NCBI RefSeq assembly: GCF_027947595.1
Contig: NZ_CP116257.1
Coordinates: 2,728,001-2,792,000, forward strand
DNA length: 64,000 nt
DNA from: Streptomyces lienomycini
GTDB lineage: Bacteria > Actinomycetota > Actinomycetes > Streptomycetales > Streptomycetaceae
Reading direction: 5' to 3'
Shown: one piece after another, positions 40,952 through 49,462 of the stretch
How the letters are laid out: each line of letters opens with the position of its first letter
Position numbering within the stretch: position 1 is the stretch's first letter
Translations under genes and position numbers: made by a program
Notes under the pieces: generated by a model
What the model was told of the DNA's origin: nothing
Seen by the model: the letters and a program-made list of their open reading frames with translations, nothing else
Databases searched by the model: none

Positions 40952-41629
40952 ATGTTGTCCGCAGGACTGCCGCAGGGCGCGGTGCCCAAGCTGGAGCGGC
41001 CCGGCCCGCTGCGGGACCGGGTCTACGAGGCGCTGCTCGAACTCATCACCACCCGGGCTCTCCAGCCCGGCCAGCACCTCGTCGAGAGCGAACTCGCCGG
41101 TCACCTCGGGGTGTCGAGGCAGCCGGTGCGCGAGGCGCTGCAGCGGCTCAACACCGAGGGCTGGGTCGATCTGCGCCCCGCGCAGGGCGCGTTCGTGCAC
41201 GAGCCGACGGAGGAGGAGGCCGACCAGCTCCTGACGGTCCGTACGCTCCTGGAGGCCGAGGCGGCGCGGCTCGCCGCGGCCAACGCGTCCAGTGTCGGCG
41301 TCGCCGCCCTGGAGGAGCTGTGCGAGGAGGGGGAGCGGGCCGTCGCCGCCGAGGACGTGGACGCCGCCGTCGCCTGCAACGCCCGCTTCCACGGCAAGGT
41401 CATGGAGCTGGCGGGCAACGCCGTCCTCGCCGAACTGGCCGCACAGGTCGACCGCCGGGTCCGCTGGTACTACACCCCGGTCGCCCGGCAGCGCGGCCGG
41501 CAGTCCTGGATCGAGCACCGGGGGCTGATCGCCGCCATCACCGGCCGGGACGAGCAGGCGGCGACCCGGCTGATGCGCGAGCACACGGAGCACACCCGGC
41601 GTTCGTACCACGAGCGCGGAGAATCCTGA
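40952..41629 (+). CDS. GntR-family regulator, FadR/FCD subgroup
   Basis: A 225-residue repressor-type protein. Winged HTH at about residues 18-85 (LRDRVYEALLELITTRALQPGQHLVESELAGHLGVSRQPVREALQ), then an all-helical FCD ligand domain with the conserved metal-binding-type DxxxH region (CNARFHGKVMELAGN) and a later His pair (HRGLIAAI, HTEHT). FCD regulators usually respond to small carboxylates. Shared operator cores suggest it controls the formate dehydrogenase and OFA transporter units. Good fit with a formate/oxalate-type effector; this is inference. Confidence 0.9.
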   Translation: MLSAGLPQGAVPKLERPGPLRDRVYEALLELITTRALQPGQHLVESELAGHLGVSRQPVREALQRLNTEGWVDLRPAQGAFVHEPTEEEADQLLTVRTLLEAEAARLAAANASSVGVAALEELCEEGERAVAAEDVDAAVACNARFHGKVMELAGNAVLAELAAQVDRRVRWYYTPVARQRGRQSWIEHRGLIAAITGRDEQAATRLMREHTEHTRRSYHERGES

Positions 41630-41658
41630 GGTCAGAGCCTGTTCAGCGCCTGCTCGGT

Positions 41659-41685
41659 GGCCGCCCGGCGTGATGCCGGGCGGCC
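41659..41685 (+). terminator. Hairpin terminator after the GntR gene
   Basis: GGCCGCCCGGC (41659-41669) pairs perfectly with 41675-41685 across a 5-nt loop and is followed by TTCT. Confidence 0.85.
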
Positions 41686-41732
41686 TTCTGGCGTCCGCGA
41701 CCAGGAGGCTCGTGTGCCGATGGCACGCTCTT

Positions 41733-41755
41733 CTTTGTCCACTCAGTGGAGAAAG
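41733..41755. promoter_or_regulatory. ROK-type interrupted palindrome upstream of the ROK gene
   Basis: CTTTGTCC-N7-GGAGAAAG: two 8-bp arms, 7 of 8 complementary. An almost identical element lies upstream of the secreted sugar-dehydrogenase gene (49273-49295), and the agreement extends to a following TTC. About 130 bp before the ROK start. Best reading is the ROK protein's own operator. Confidence 0.65.
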
Positions 41756-41883
41756 TTCGCAGCAATTCGTGCGTGACTTCTTCCCACACCCGGCGCCCAC
41801 TGCTACGTTCCCTCCGAAAGCAAGCCACTGGACGAGGCCGGGAAACCGGCACACTCACAGCCGATTGAGGCGGGGAGGGGCTC

Positions 41884-43074
41884 GTGAGACGCATGACCGC
41901 ACGACCCGCGAACGCCCACCAAGCGCGACTGCTCCAGCTGTTGCGCGACGGAGGGCCCAACTCCCGCGCCCAACTGGGCGATCAGGTCGATCTCTCCCGG
42001 TCGAAACTGGCCGTCGAGGTGGACCGGCTGCTGGAGACCGGTCTCGTCGTGGCCGACGGACTCGCCGCCTCGCGCGGCGGGCGCCGCAGCCACAACGTCC
42101 GCCTCAACCCCGAACTGCGCTTCCTCGGCGTCGACATCGGCGCGACCTCGGTCGACGTCGCCGTCACCAACGCCGAGCTGGAGATCCTCGGGCACATCAA
42201 CCAGCCCATGGACGTGCGCGAGGGCCCGGTCGCGGTCTTCGAGCAGGTGTTGTCCATGGCCGCGAAACTGCGGGTCTCAGGGCTCGCGGAGGGCTTCGAC
42301 GGCGCCGGCATCGGCGTCCCGGGGCCGGTCCGCTTCCCCGAGGGTGTGCCGGTGGCTCCACCGATCATGCCCGGCTGGGACGGCTTCCCCGTACGGGAGG
42401 CGCTCAGCCAGGAACTCGGCTGCCCCGTCATGGTCGACAACGACGTGAACCTGATGGCGCTGGGAGAGCAGCACGCGGGCGTCGCCCGCACCCAGCACGA
42501 CTTCCTCGTCGTCAAGATCGGTACCGGCATCGGCTGCGGCATCGTCGTCGGCGGTGACGTCTACCGGGGCACCACGGGCAGCGCCGGCGACATCGGGCAC
42601 ATCCAGGCCGTGCCCGACGGACGCCAGTGCGCCTGCGGCAACCGGGGCTGCCTGGAGGCCCACTTCAGCGGCGCGGCACTGGCCCGCGACGCCACGGAGG
42701 CCGCCGAACAGGGCGGTTCGGCCGAACTCGCGAACCGGTTGGAGGCGAACGGCGTCCTCAGCGCCGCCGACGTCGCCGCCGCGGCCGCCGCGGGCGACGC
42801 CACCGCACTGGACCTGATCAGGGAGGGCGGCCGCAGTACCGGCCAGGTCATCGCCGGCCTGGTCAGCTTCTTCAACCCCGGCCTGGTGGTGATCGGCGGC
42901 GGGGTGACCGGCCTCGGCCACAACCTGCTCGCCGCGATCCGCACCCAGGTCTACCGCCAGTCGCTGCCCCTGGCGACCGGCAACCTGCCCATCGTCCTGG
43001 GGGAGCTGGGCCCCACCGCCGGAGTCATCGGCGCGGCCCGGCTGATCAGCGACCACCTGTTCTCGCCCGCGTAG
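41884..43074 (+). CDS. ROK-family transcriptional regulator
   Basis: A 396-residue repressor/kinase-fold protein. An N-terminal winged HTH (about residues 10-65, ARLLQLLRDGGPNSRAQLGDQVDLSRSKLAVEVDRLL) precedes a ROK sugar-kinase-like domain with the ATP-loop-like GVDIGATSVDVAV, the sugar-binding EAHFS region and the zinc motif CACGNRGCLEAH at about 245-256. The GTG start follows GGGGAGGGG. It is upstream of a CUT2 sugar ABC operon on the same strand and most likely represses it until a sugar ligand binds. Confidence 0.92.
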   Translation: MRRMTARPANAHQARLLQLLRDGGPNSRAQLGDQVDLSRSKLAVEVDRLLETGLVVADGLAASRGGRRSHNVRLNPELRFLGVDIGATSVDVAVTNAELEILGHINQPMDVREGPVAVFEQVLSMAAKLRVSGLAEGFDGAGIGVPGPVRFPEGVPVAPPIMPGWDGFPVREALSQELGCPVMVDNDVNLMALGEQHAGVARTQHDFLVVKIGTGIGCGIVVGGDVYRGTTGSAGDIGHIQAVPDGRQCACGNRGCLEAHFSGAALARDATEAAEQGGSAELANRLEANGVLSAADVAAAAAAGDATALDLIREGGRSTGQVIAGLVSFFNPGLVVIGGGVTGLGHNLLAAIRTQVYRQSLPLATGNLPIVLGELGPTAGVIGAARLISDHLFSPA

Positions 43075-43124
43075 GCACCGTTCGGACTTCGCACCCCGCC
43101 CGGCACGGCGCTCTACCCCGCTGT

Positions 43125-43162
43125 GCCCCGACACACGTCACCACGCCCCGACCCACGTCACC
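43125..43162. repeat. Two near-identical 18-bp direct repeats before the ABC operon
   Basis: GCCCCGACACACGTCACC (43125-43142) and GCCCCGACCCACGTCACC (43145-43162), one mismatch, 20-bp period, about 70-105 bp before the ABC ATPase start. Possible regulator half-sites or chance duplication. Confidence 0.6.
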
Positions 43163-43229
43163 CTGCTCCGCCACGCCCTGCTCTGCTCTGCCCTGACACC
43201 GGCCCGCACGCCCGCCGAGGGGACCTCAC

Positions 43230-44747
43230 ATGGCACCAGAACCACCGCTGCTCAGCATGTCCGGCATCACCAAGTCGTTCCCCGGCGTCCGGGCCCTCGA
43301 CGGCGTCGACCTCGACGTCCAGGCCGGCGAGGTGCACTGCCTCCTCGGCCAGAACGGCGCCGGGAAGTCCACCCTCATCAAGGTGCTGGCCGGCGCCCAC
43401 CAGCCCGACACCGGCACCATCCGCTGGCGCGGCGAGGACGTCACCCTGCGCTCGCCCATCGCGGCCATGCGCCTGGGGATCGCCACCATCTACCAGGAAC
43501 TCGACCTGGTCGAGCACCTCTCCGTCGCCGAGAACGTCCACCTCGGCCATGAGCCGACCGCCGCCGGCTTCGTCGTACGGGCAAGGACGGCCAAGGCGTC
43601 GACGGCCGCGCTGCTGGGGCGACTCGGGCATCCCGAGGTCGACCCGGGACGGCTGGTCGGGGACCTGTCGGCGGCGCAGCAGCAGATCGTCTCCATGGCG
43701 AGGGCGCTCTCGCACGACGTACGGCTCATCGTGATGGACGAACCGTCCGCCGCCCTCGACCCGGACGAGGTCGACAACCTCTTCCGCATCGTCGCCGACC
43801 TCACCGCCGACGGTGTCGCCGTCGTCTACATCTCGCACCGCCTGGAGGAGATCCGCCGCATCGGCGACCGGGTCACCGTCCTCAAGGACGGCCGCGCCGT
43901 GGCCGGCGGACTGCCCGCCGAGTCGACACCGACCCGCGAGGTCGTGGCGCTGATGACGGGACGCAACGTCGAGTACGTCTTCCCCGAGCGGCCCACGCGG
44001 CGGCCGGCGGGCGAACCCGTGCTGAGCGTCAAGGGCCTGTCCCGGGAAGGGGAGTTCGCCCCCCTCGACCTGGAGGTGCGCCCCGGAGAGATCGTCGGCC
44101 TCGCGGGACTCGTCGGCTCCGGCCGCTCCGAGATCCTGGAGACGGTCTACGGCGCCCGGAAACCCAGCACCGGCCAGGTCGTCGTCGACGGACGGACGCT
44201 GCGGCCGGGCAGTGTGCGCGCCGCAGTCCGCGCCGGGCTCGGGCTCGCCCCCGAGGAACGCAAGGCCCAGGCCCTGCTGATGCTGGAGTCCGTCACCCGC
44301 AACGTGTCCGTCTCCGCCATGTCCCGTTTCGCGCACGGCGGCTGGATCGACCGCGGCGCCGAACTGGGCGCGGCCCGCAAGGCCACCCGCGAGCTGTCGC
44401 TGCGGCCCGACAACCCCGCCGTGCCCGTGCGCACCCTGTCCGGCGGCAACCAGCAGAAGGCGGTACTCGCCCGCTGGCTGCTGCGCGGCTGCCGGGTCCT
44501 GCTGCTCGACGAACCCACCCGCGGTGTCGACGTCGGCGCCCGCGCCGAGTTGTACGCCGTCATCCGGCGCCTCGCCGACGAGGGCCTCGCCGTGCTGCTG
44601 GTCTCCAGCGAGGTGCCCGAGGTGCTGGGCCTCGCCGACCGCGTACTGGTGCTGCGCGAGGGCCGCGTCGTGCACGAGGCCCCCGCCCGCGAACTCGACG
44701 AACACCGCGTACTCGACCTCGTGATGGAAGGAAGCCCGGCGTCATGA
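43230..44747 (+). CDS. CUT2 sugar ABC transporter ATP-binding protein (two ATPase domains)
   Basis: A 505-residue cytoplasmic protein made of two fused ABC domains, as in RbsA/MglA. Domain 1 has Walker A GQNGAGKST at about residues 41-49 and VIVMDEPSAALD-type Walker B; domain 2 has the degenerate Walker A expected in this class (GLVGSGRSE), signature LSGGNQQKAVLARWL and Walker B LLLDEPTRGVDVG. It energises import of a monosaccharide or cyclitol by the permease and binding protein that follow. Overlaps the permease gene by 4 bp. Confidence 0.95.
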   Translation: MAPEPPLLSMSGITKSFPGVRALDGVDLDVQAGEVHCLLGQNGAGKSTLIKVLAGAHQPDTGTIRWRGEDVTLRSPIAAMRLGIATIYQELDLVEHLSVAENVHLGHEPTAAGFVVRARTAKASTAALLGRLGHPEVDPGRLVGDLSAAQQQIVSMARALSHDVRLIVMDEPSAALDPDEVDNLFRIVADLTADGVAVVYISHRLEEIRRIGDRVTVLKDGRAVAGGLPAESTPTREVVALMTGRNVEYVFPERPTRRPAGEPVLSVKGLSREGEFAPLDLEVRPGEIVGLAGLVGSGRSEILETVYGARKPSTGQVVVDGRTLRPGSVRAAVRAGLGLAPEERKAQALLMLESVTRNVSVSAMSRFAHGGWIDRGAELGAARKATRELSLRPDNPAVPVRTLSGGNQQKAVLARWLLRGCRVLLLDEPTRGVDVGARAELYAVIRRLADEGLAVLLVSSEVPEVLGLADRVLVLREGRVVHEAPARELDEHRVLDLVMEGSPAS

Positions 44748-45763
44748 CGCAGCACGTCTCCCCGCCGCGGGACGGTACCGGCAAGGCGGCCCCCGTGGAC
44801 GGTCCGCCCGCCTGGCGGGTCCAGTTGGGCCGCGCCGACGTCCGCACCCTCACCCTGCTCGGCGTGCTCGCCGCACTGGTCCTCATCGGCGGCATCACCC
44901 AGCCCGACGCGTTCCTCGACACCCGCAACCTGCAACTGGTGCTCACCCAGGCGTCCGTGATCGGCGTCGTCACCGTCGGCGTGACCTTCGTCATCGTCTC
45001 CGGCGGCATCGACCTGTCCGTCGGCGCCATCGTCGCCCTCGCCTCGGTGTGGGCGACCACGGTCGCCACCCAGGAGTACGGGTTCGTCGGCATCCTCTTC
45101 ACCGCGATCGTCGTGGGACTGGGCTGCGGACTGGTCAACGGCCTGCTCATCTCCTTCGGCGGCATGGTCCCCTTCATCGCCACCCTCGCCATGCTGGCCT
45201 CGGCACGCGGACTCGCGCTGCAGATCACCGACGGCCGCACCCAGGTCGTCACCGTCCCCGGCGTCCTCGACCTCGCCGAACGCGACTCGTACGTACTCGG
45301 CATCCCGCCGCTGGTCCTGGTCTTCGCCGCCGTCACCGTCGTCGGCTGGCTGGTCCTGAACCGGACCACCTTCGGCCGCCGCACCGTCGCCGTCGGCGGC
45401 AACGCCGAGGCCGCCCGGCTGGCCGGCATCGACGTCCGCCGCCAGCGGCTCTACCTCTACCTGCTGTCCGGGCTGTGCTGCGGCATCGCCGCCTTCCTGC
45501 TGGTGTCCCTCGCGGGCTCCGGCCAGAACACCAACGGCAACCTCTACGAACTCGACGCCATCGCCGCCGCCATCATCGGCGGAACGCTGCTGACCGGCGG
45601 CCGGGGCCACATCCTCGGCTCCGTGCTCGGCGTCCTGATCTTCACCACGATCACCAACATCTTCGCCCTGAACAACCTGCAGACCGACGTGCAGCAGATC
45701 GCCAAGGGCGCGATCATCGTCGCCGCCGTGCTGGTCCAGCGCCGTACCGCAAGCACGCACTGA
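44744..45763 (+). CDS. CUT2 sugar ABC transporter permease
   Basis: A 339-residue membrane protein of the RbsC/BPD_transp_2 family with about 8-10 helices. Diagnostic stretches are VTFVIVSGGIDLSVGAIVAL, GLVNGLLISFGGMVPFIATLAML and ELDAIAAAIIGGTLLTGGRGHILG. It has a 35-residue polar N-terminal tail. ATG overlaps the ATPase stop (ATGA), so subunits are made together. Presumably a homodimer. Family members move pentoses, galactose, ribose or inositol; the cargo here is not readable. Confidence 0.94.
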   Translation: MTQHVSPPRDGTGKAAPVDGPPAWRVQLGRADVRTLTLLGVLAALVLIGGITQPDAFLDTRNLQLVLTQASVIGVVTVGVTFVIVSGGIDLSVGAIVALASVWATTVATQEYGFVGILFTAIVVGLGCGLVNGLLISFGGMVPFIATLAMLASARGLALQITDGRTQVVTVPGVLDLAERDSYVLGIPPLVLVFAAVTVVGWLVLNRTTFGRRTVAVGGNAEAARLAGIDVRRQRLYLYLLSGLCCGIAAFLLVSLAGSGQNTNGNLYELDAIAAAIIGGTLLTGGRGHILGSVLGVLIFTTITNIFALNNLQTDVQQIAKGAIIVAAVLVQRRTASTH

Positions 45764-45780
45764 GGAAAGGGTTCACCGTC

Positions 45781-46827
45781 ATGACGAAGCTCACGAGTCG
45801 CAGAGGGCTGCTCTTCGGAGCCGCCGCCGTGTCCGCCGGTGCCGTCCTCACGGGGTGCACCAGCAACGACCCCGACGGCGGCGACGACAAGGCCGCCGCG
45901 GACACGCAGCCGGCCGCCGACGACAAGCCGGGCAAGCCGGTCACCATCGGCTACGCCGGCCCGCAGGCCGACCACGGCTGGCTCAACGCCGTCAACGACC
46001 AGGCCAAGAAGCGCGCCGAGAAGTACTCCGAGATCACCATGGAGATCACCGAGGGCTCCAACGACACCGCGCAGCAGATCGGCCAGATCGAGACCCTCAT
46101 CAACAAGAAGGTCGACGTCCTGGTCATCCTGCCGGCCGACGGCAAGGCCCTCACCCAGGTCGGCCTGAAGGCGATGCGGGCGGGCATCCCGGTCATCAAC
46201 CTCGACCGGATCTTCAACAGCCCCCAGGCCTACCGCTGCTGGGTCGGCGGCGACAACTACGGCATGGGTCTCAACGCCGCCCACTACATCGGCGAGAAGC
46301 TCAAGGACAAGCCGGACGCCAAGGTCATCGAACTGGCCGGCATCGACAACCTCGAACTGACCCAGCAGCGCACCCAGGGCTTCGACGACGGCCTGAAGAA
46401 CTACCCGAACATCAAGAAGGTGGCACGCCAGGCCGCCGAGTTCACGGTCGAGTCCGGTCAGGCGAAGATGTCCCAGCTGCTCCAGGCCCAGTCGGACTTC
46501 GACGCCATGTGGAACCACGACGACGACCAGGGCGTGGGCGCCCTGCGCGCCATCGAGCAGGCCGGGCGCGACGACTTCCTGATGGTCGGCGGCGCGGGCG
46601 CGCTCTCCGCCTTCCAGGCCATCAAGGCGGACAGCGGCGTACTGAAGGCGTCGGTGCTCTACCCGCCGACCATGGCCGCCTCCGCGATCGACCTGGCCCG
46701 CGCCCTCGGCCAGGGCAAGGGCATCGGCGGTCTCGCCGAGTTCGAGATCCCCTCGACGGTCACCTGCTACTCGGCCGTCGTCGACAAGGACAACGTCGAC
46801 CAGTACATGTCCACCGGCTTCAAGTGA
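45781..46827 (+). CDS. CUT2 sugar ABC transporter substrate-binding lipoprotein
   Basis: A 348-residue exported lipoprotein. The N terminus has a twin-arginine (SRRGLLFG) and a lipobox LTGC at about residue 23-26, followed by an acidic linker and a periplasmic-binding fold of the ribose type (VTIGYAGPQADHGWLNAVNDQAKK, then LVILPADGKALTQVGLKAMRAGIPVINLDR). It binds the sugar outside the membrane. RBS AGGAAAGGG, 17 bp after the permease. A bulged hairpin follows at 46836-46869. The ligand-site residues do not let me name the sugar. Confidence 0.93.
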   Translation: MTKLTSRRGLLFGAAAVSAGAVLTGCTSNDPDGGDDKAAADTQPAADDKPGKPVTIGYAGPQADHGWLNAVNDQAKKRAEKYSEITMEITEGSNDTAQQIGQIETLINKKVDVLVILPADGKALTQVGLKAMRAGIPVINLDRIFNSPQAYRCWVGGDNYGMGLNAAHYIGEKLKDKPDAKVIELAGIDNLELTQQRTQGFDDGLKNYPNIKKVARQAAEFTVESGQAKMSQLLQAQSDFDAMWNHDDDQGVGALRAIEQAGRDDFLMVGGAGALSAFQAIKADSGVLKASVLYPPTMAASAIDLARALGQGKGIGGLAEFEIPSTVTCYSAVVDKDNVDQYMSTGFK

Positions 46828-46835
46828 CGGCCGCC

Positions 46836-46869
46836 GCCCCGGACCCGGCCTGACCAGCCGGGCCGGGGC
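46836..46869 (+). terminator. Bulged hairpin after the binding-protein gene
   Basis: Arms 46836-46849 and 46857-46869 form a 13-bp stem with one bulged A and a 7-nt loop. It lies between the binding-protein gene and the oxidoreductase gene, so it may be a partial terminator that keeps the downstream genes lower, as is usual after binding-protein genes. Confidence 0.6.
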
Positions 46870-46913
46870 GGGGCCCACCCCCACCGCGCCACCACGACGA
46901 GGAGGACATCCGC

Positions 46914-48182
46914 ATGGGACAGCCGCAGCAGCCCGAGGGGGCCGACGCCGAGGAGGCGGCCGGCACCGACAGCGGGGCCGGGACCGGGCCTACGGGGGCG
47001 TCCGCGTCCAGACCGCCCCTGCGGGTCGGCATGGTCGGCTACGCCTTCATGGGTGCCGCCCACTCCCAGGGCTGGCGCACCGCCGGCCGGGTCTTCGACC
47101 TGCCGCTGAACCCGGTGCTGGCCGCGATCTGCGGACGGGACGCCGACGCCGTGCGCCTCGCGGCCGACCGGCACGGCTGGCAGAGCACCGAGACCGACTG
47201 GCGGACCCTGGTCGAACGGGACGACATCGACCTCGTCGACGTCTGCACCCCCGGCGACAGCCACGCCGAGATCGCCCTGGCCGCGCTCGCCGCCGGAAAA
47301 CACGTCCTGTGCGAGAAACCGCTGGCCAACACCGTCGAGGAGGCGCGGGCGATGACCAGTGCCGCCGAGGCGGCGGGAGCACGCGGCCAGCTCGCGATGG
47401 TCGGCTTCAACTACCGCCGGGTACCGGCCACCGCGCTGGCCCGGCGGATGGTCGCCGAGGGCCGCGTCGGCCGGCTGCGACACCTGCGGGTGACGTACCT
47501 CCAGGACTGGCTGGTGGACCCGAAGGCCCCACTCACCTGGCGGCTGCGCAAGGAGCTGGCGGGGTCGGGCGCGCTCGGCGACCTGGGCGCCCACATCGTC
47601 GACCTCGCGCAGTACCTGTCGGGGGAGCGGATCGCGGGCGTCTCCGCCCTCACCGAGACCTTCGTACGGGAACGCCCGCTGCCCGCCGGAGCCCCCCGGG
47701 GTCTGTCCGCGGGCTCGGCGGACGGGGTGACGGGGCAGGTCACCGTCGACGACGCCGCCGTGTTCACCGGCCGCCTCACCTCCGGCGCGCTGGTCTCCTT
47801 CGAGGCCACCCGGTACGCCACCGGCCGCAAGAACGCCCTGCGCATCGAACTCAACGGGGAGCGCGGCTCGCTCGCCTTCGACCTGGAGCGGCTCAACGAG
47901 CTGGAGTACCACGACGGGACGGAACCGGGGGAGCACGCCGGCTTCCGCCGCATCCTCGTCACCGAACCCGAACACCCCTACCTGGAAGCCTGGTGGCCGC
48001 CCGGCCACGGACTCGGCTACGAGCACACCTTCGTGCACCAGGCGCGCGACCTCGTCCACGCCGTCGCCGAGGGCCGCGGCCCCGAACCCTCCTTCGCCGA
48101 CGGGCTGCAGGTGCAGCGCGTGCTCGCGGCCGTCGAGGAGAGCGCCGAGAAGAACTCCGTCTACACCCCGATCACCCCCTGA
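46914..48182 (+). CDS. Gfo/Idh/MocA-family oxidoreductase
   Basis: A 422-residue NAD(P)-dependent sugar or cyclitol dehydrogenase. After a 30-residue acidic, disordered head comes the Rossmann motif [15 protein letters not shown] at about 38-52, [13 protein letters not shown], the [11 protein letters not shown] motif with the catalytic-type Lys, and the C-terminal domain with [17 protein letters not shown]. Enzymes of this family oxidise inositols, glucose derivatives or, in newer work, glycosides at C3. RBS AGGAGG. Next to the sugar importer and followed 16 bp later by a TIM-barrel isomerase, indicating a short catabolic route. Confidence 0.93.
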   Translation: MGQPQQPEGADAEEAAGTDSGAGTGPTGASASRPPLRVGMVGYAFMGAAHSQGWRTAGRVFDLPLNPVLAAICGRDADAVRLAADRHGWQSTETDWRTLVERDDIDLVDVCTPGDSHAEIALAALAAGKHVLCEKPLANTVEEARAMTSAAEAAGARGQLAMVGFNYRRVPATALARRMVAEGRVGRLRHLRVTYLQDWLVDPKAPLTWRLRKELAGSGALGDLGAHIVDLAQYLSGERIAGVSALTETFVRERPLPAGAPRGLSAGSADGVTGQVTVDDAAVFTGRLTSGALVSFEATRYATGRKNALRIELNGERGSLAFDLERLNELEYHDGTEPGEHAGFRRILVTEPEHPYLEAWWPPGHGLGYEHTFVHQARDLVHAVAEGRGPEPSFADGLQVQRVLAAVEESAEKNSVYTPITP

Positions 48183-48198
48183 GGAGGCCGGCAGCGCC

Positions 48199-49197
48199 AT
48201 GCCACGCAACTTCACGCTCTTCACCGGACAGTGGGCGGACCTGCCGCTCGAGGAGGTCTGCCGCCTCGCCCGGGACTTCGGCTACGACGGCCTGGAACTC
48301 GCCTGCTGGGGCGACCACTTCGAAGTCGACAAGGCCCTCGCCGACCCGTCCTACGTGGACTCCCGTCACCAACTGCTCGACAAGTACGGCCTCAAGTGCT
48401 GGGCCGTCTCCAACCACCTGGTCGGCCAGGCCGTCTGCGACGCCATCATCGACGAGCGCCACGAGGCGATCCTCCCCGCCCGCATCTGGGGCGACGGCGA
48501 GGCGGAGGGCGTACGGCAGCGCGCCGCCGCCGAGATCAAGGACACCGCCCGCGCCGCCGCCCTCCTCGGCGTCGACACCGTCATCGGCTTCACCGGCTCC
48601 GCCATCTGGCACCTGGTCGCCATGTTCCCGCCGGTCCCGGACTCCATGATCGAGCGCGGTTACCAGGACTTCGCGGACCGCTGGAACCCGATCCTGGACG
48701 TCTTCGACGCCGAGGGCGTCCGCTTCGCGCACGAGGTGCACCCCAGCGAGATCGCCTACGACTACTGGACCACGCAGCGCGCCCTGGAGGCGGTCGGCCA
48801 CCGGCCGGCCTTCGGCCTCAACTTCGACCCCTCCCACTTCGTGTGGCAGGACCTCGACCCCGTCGGCTTCCTGTGGGACTTCCGCGACCGCGTCTACCAC
48901 GTCGACTGCAAGGAGGCCCGCAAGCGCCTCGACGGCCGCAACGGACGGCTCGGCTCCCATCTGCCCTGGGGCGACCCGCGGCGCGGCTGGGACTTCGTGT
49001 CGGCCGGGCACGGCGACGTCCCCTGGGAGGACGTCTTCCGCATGCTGCGCTCCATCGACTACCAGGGCCCCGTCTCCGTCGAGTGGGAGGACGCCGGCAT
49101 GGACCGGCTGCAGGGCGCACCCGAAGCCCTCGCCCGGCTGAAAGCCTTCGACTTCGAACCGCCCAGCGCGTCCTTCGACGCGGCCTTCAACAGCTGA
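48199..49197 (+). CDS. Sugar phosphate isomerase/epimerase family protein (TIM barrel)
   Basis: A 332-residue AP-endonuclease-2-fold protein. Metal-ligand-type stretches are readable: [13 protein letters not shown] [40 protein letters not shown] and a final [15 protein letters not shown]. These fit isomerases acting on sugars or inosose-type products of the Gfo/Idh oxidoreductase encoded just upstream (16-bp gap, RBS AGGAGG). Some members of the fold cleave 3-keto-glycosides. The exact reaction is not readable. Confidence 0.9.
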   Translation: MPRNFTLFTGQWADLPLEEVCRLARDFGYDGLELACWGDHFEVDKALADPSYVDSRHQLLDKYGLKCWAVSNHLVGQAVCDAIIDERHEAILPARIWGDGEAEGVRQRAAAEIKDTARAAALLGVDTVIGFTGSAIWHLVAMFPPVPDSMIERGYQDFADRWNPILDVFDAEGVRFAHEVHPSEIAYDYWTTQRALEAVGHRPAFGLNFDPSHFVWQDLDPVGFLWDFRDRVYHVDCKEARKRLDGRNGRLGSHLPWGDPRRGWDFVSAGHGDVPWEDVFRMLRSIDYQGPVSVEWEDAGMDRLQGAPEALARLKAFDFEPPSASFDAAFNS

Positions 49198-49220
49198 CCG
49201 CAGCCCCGACCGCAGGTCAG

Positions 49221-49254
49221 GACCGGGGACCGGCCGAGACGCCGGTGCCCGGTC
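49221..49254 (+). terminator. Hairpin after the isomerase gene
   Basis: 14-bp arms 49221-49234 and 49241-49254 with a single mismatch and 6-nt loop, 24 bp past the stop. It closes the ABC-oxidoreductase-isomerase unit. Confidence 0.65.
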
Positions 49255-49272
49255 CGGGCTGCCCGAATCCTG

Positions 49273-49295
49273 CTTTGTCCTGAGTTGGGAAAAAG
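49273..49295. promoter_or_regulatory. Second copy of the ROK-type interrupted palindrome
   Basis: CTTTGTCC-N7-GGAAAAAG, followed by TTC as at the first copy (41733-41755). It lies about 170 bp upstream of the secreted multi-domain gene. The spacer differs between the copies while both arms are kept, as expected for a protein-binding site. Confidence 0.65.
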
Positions 49296-49462
49296 TTCAA
49301 CCGGTCGCGGTCCAAGGGGTGTCCAGCCCGGAAGAACGCGGTTACCGTCCCTGAAGTGTTCAGGACACTCGCACCTCCGGGGTGACGGCGCACCCCGGCG
49401 CCCGCATCGCACGTCTCCGCACCCATCCCAGTACGGCCCACCCCCGTTCCCGGAGGGACTTC

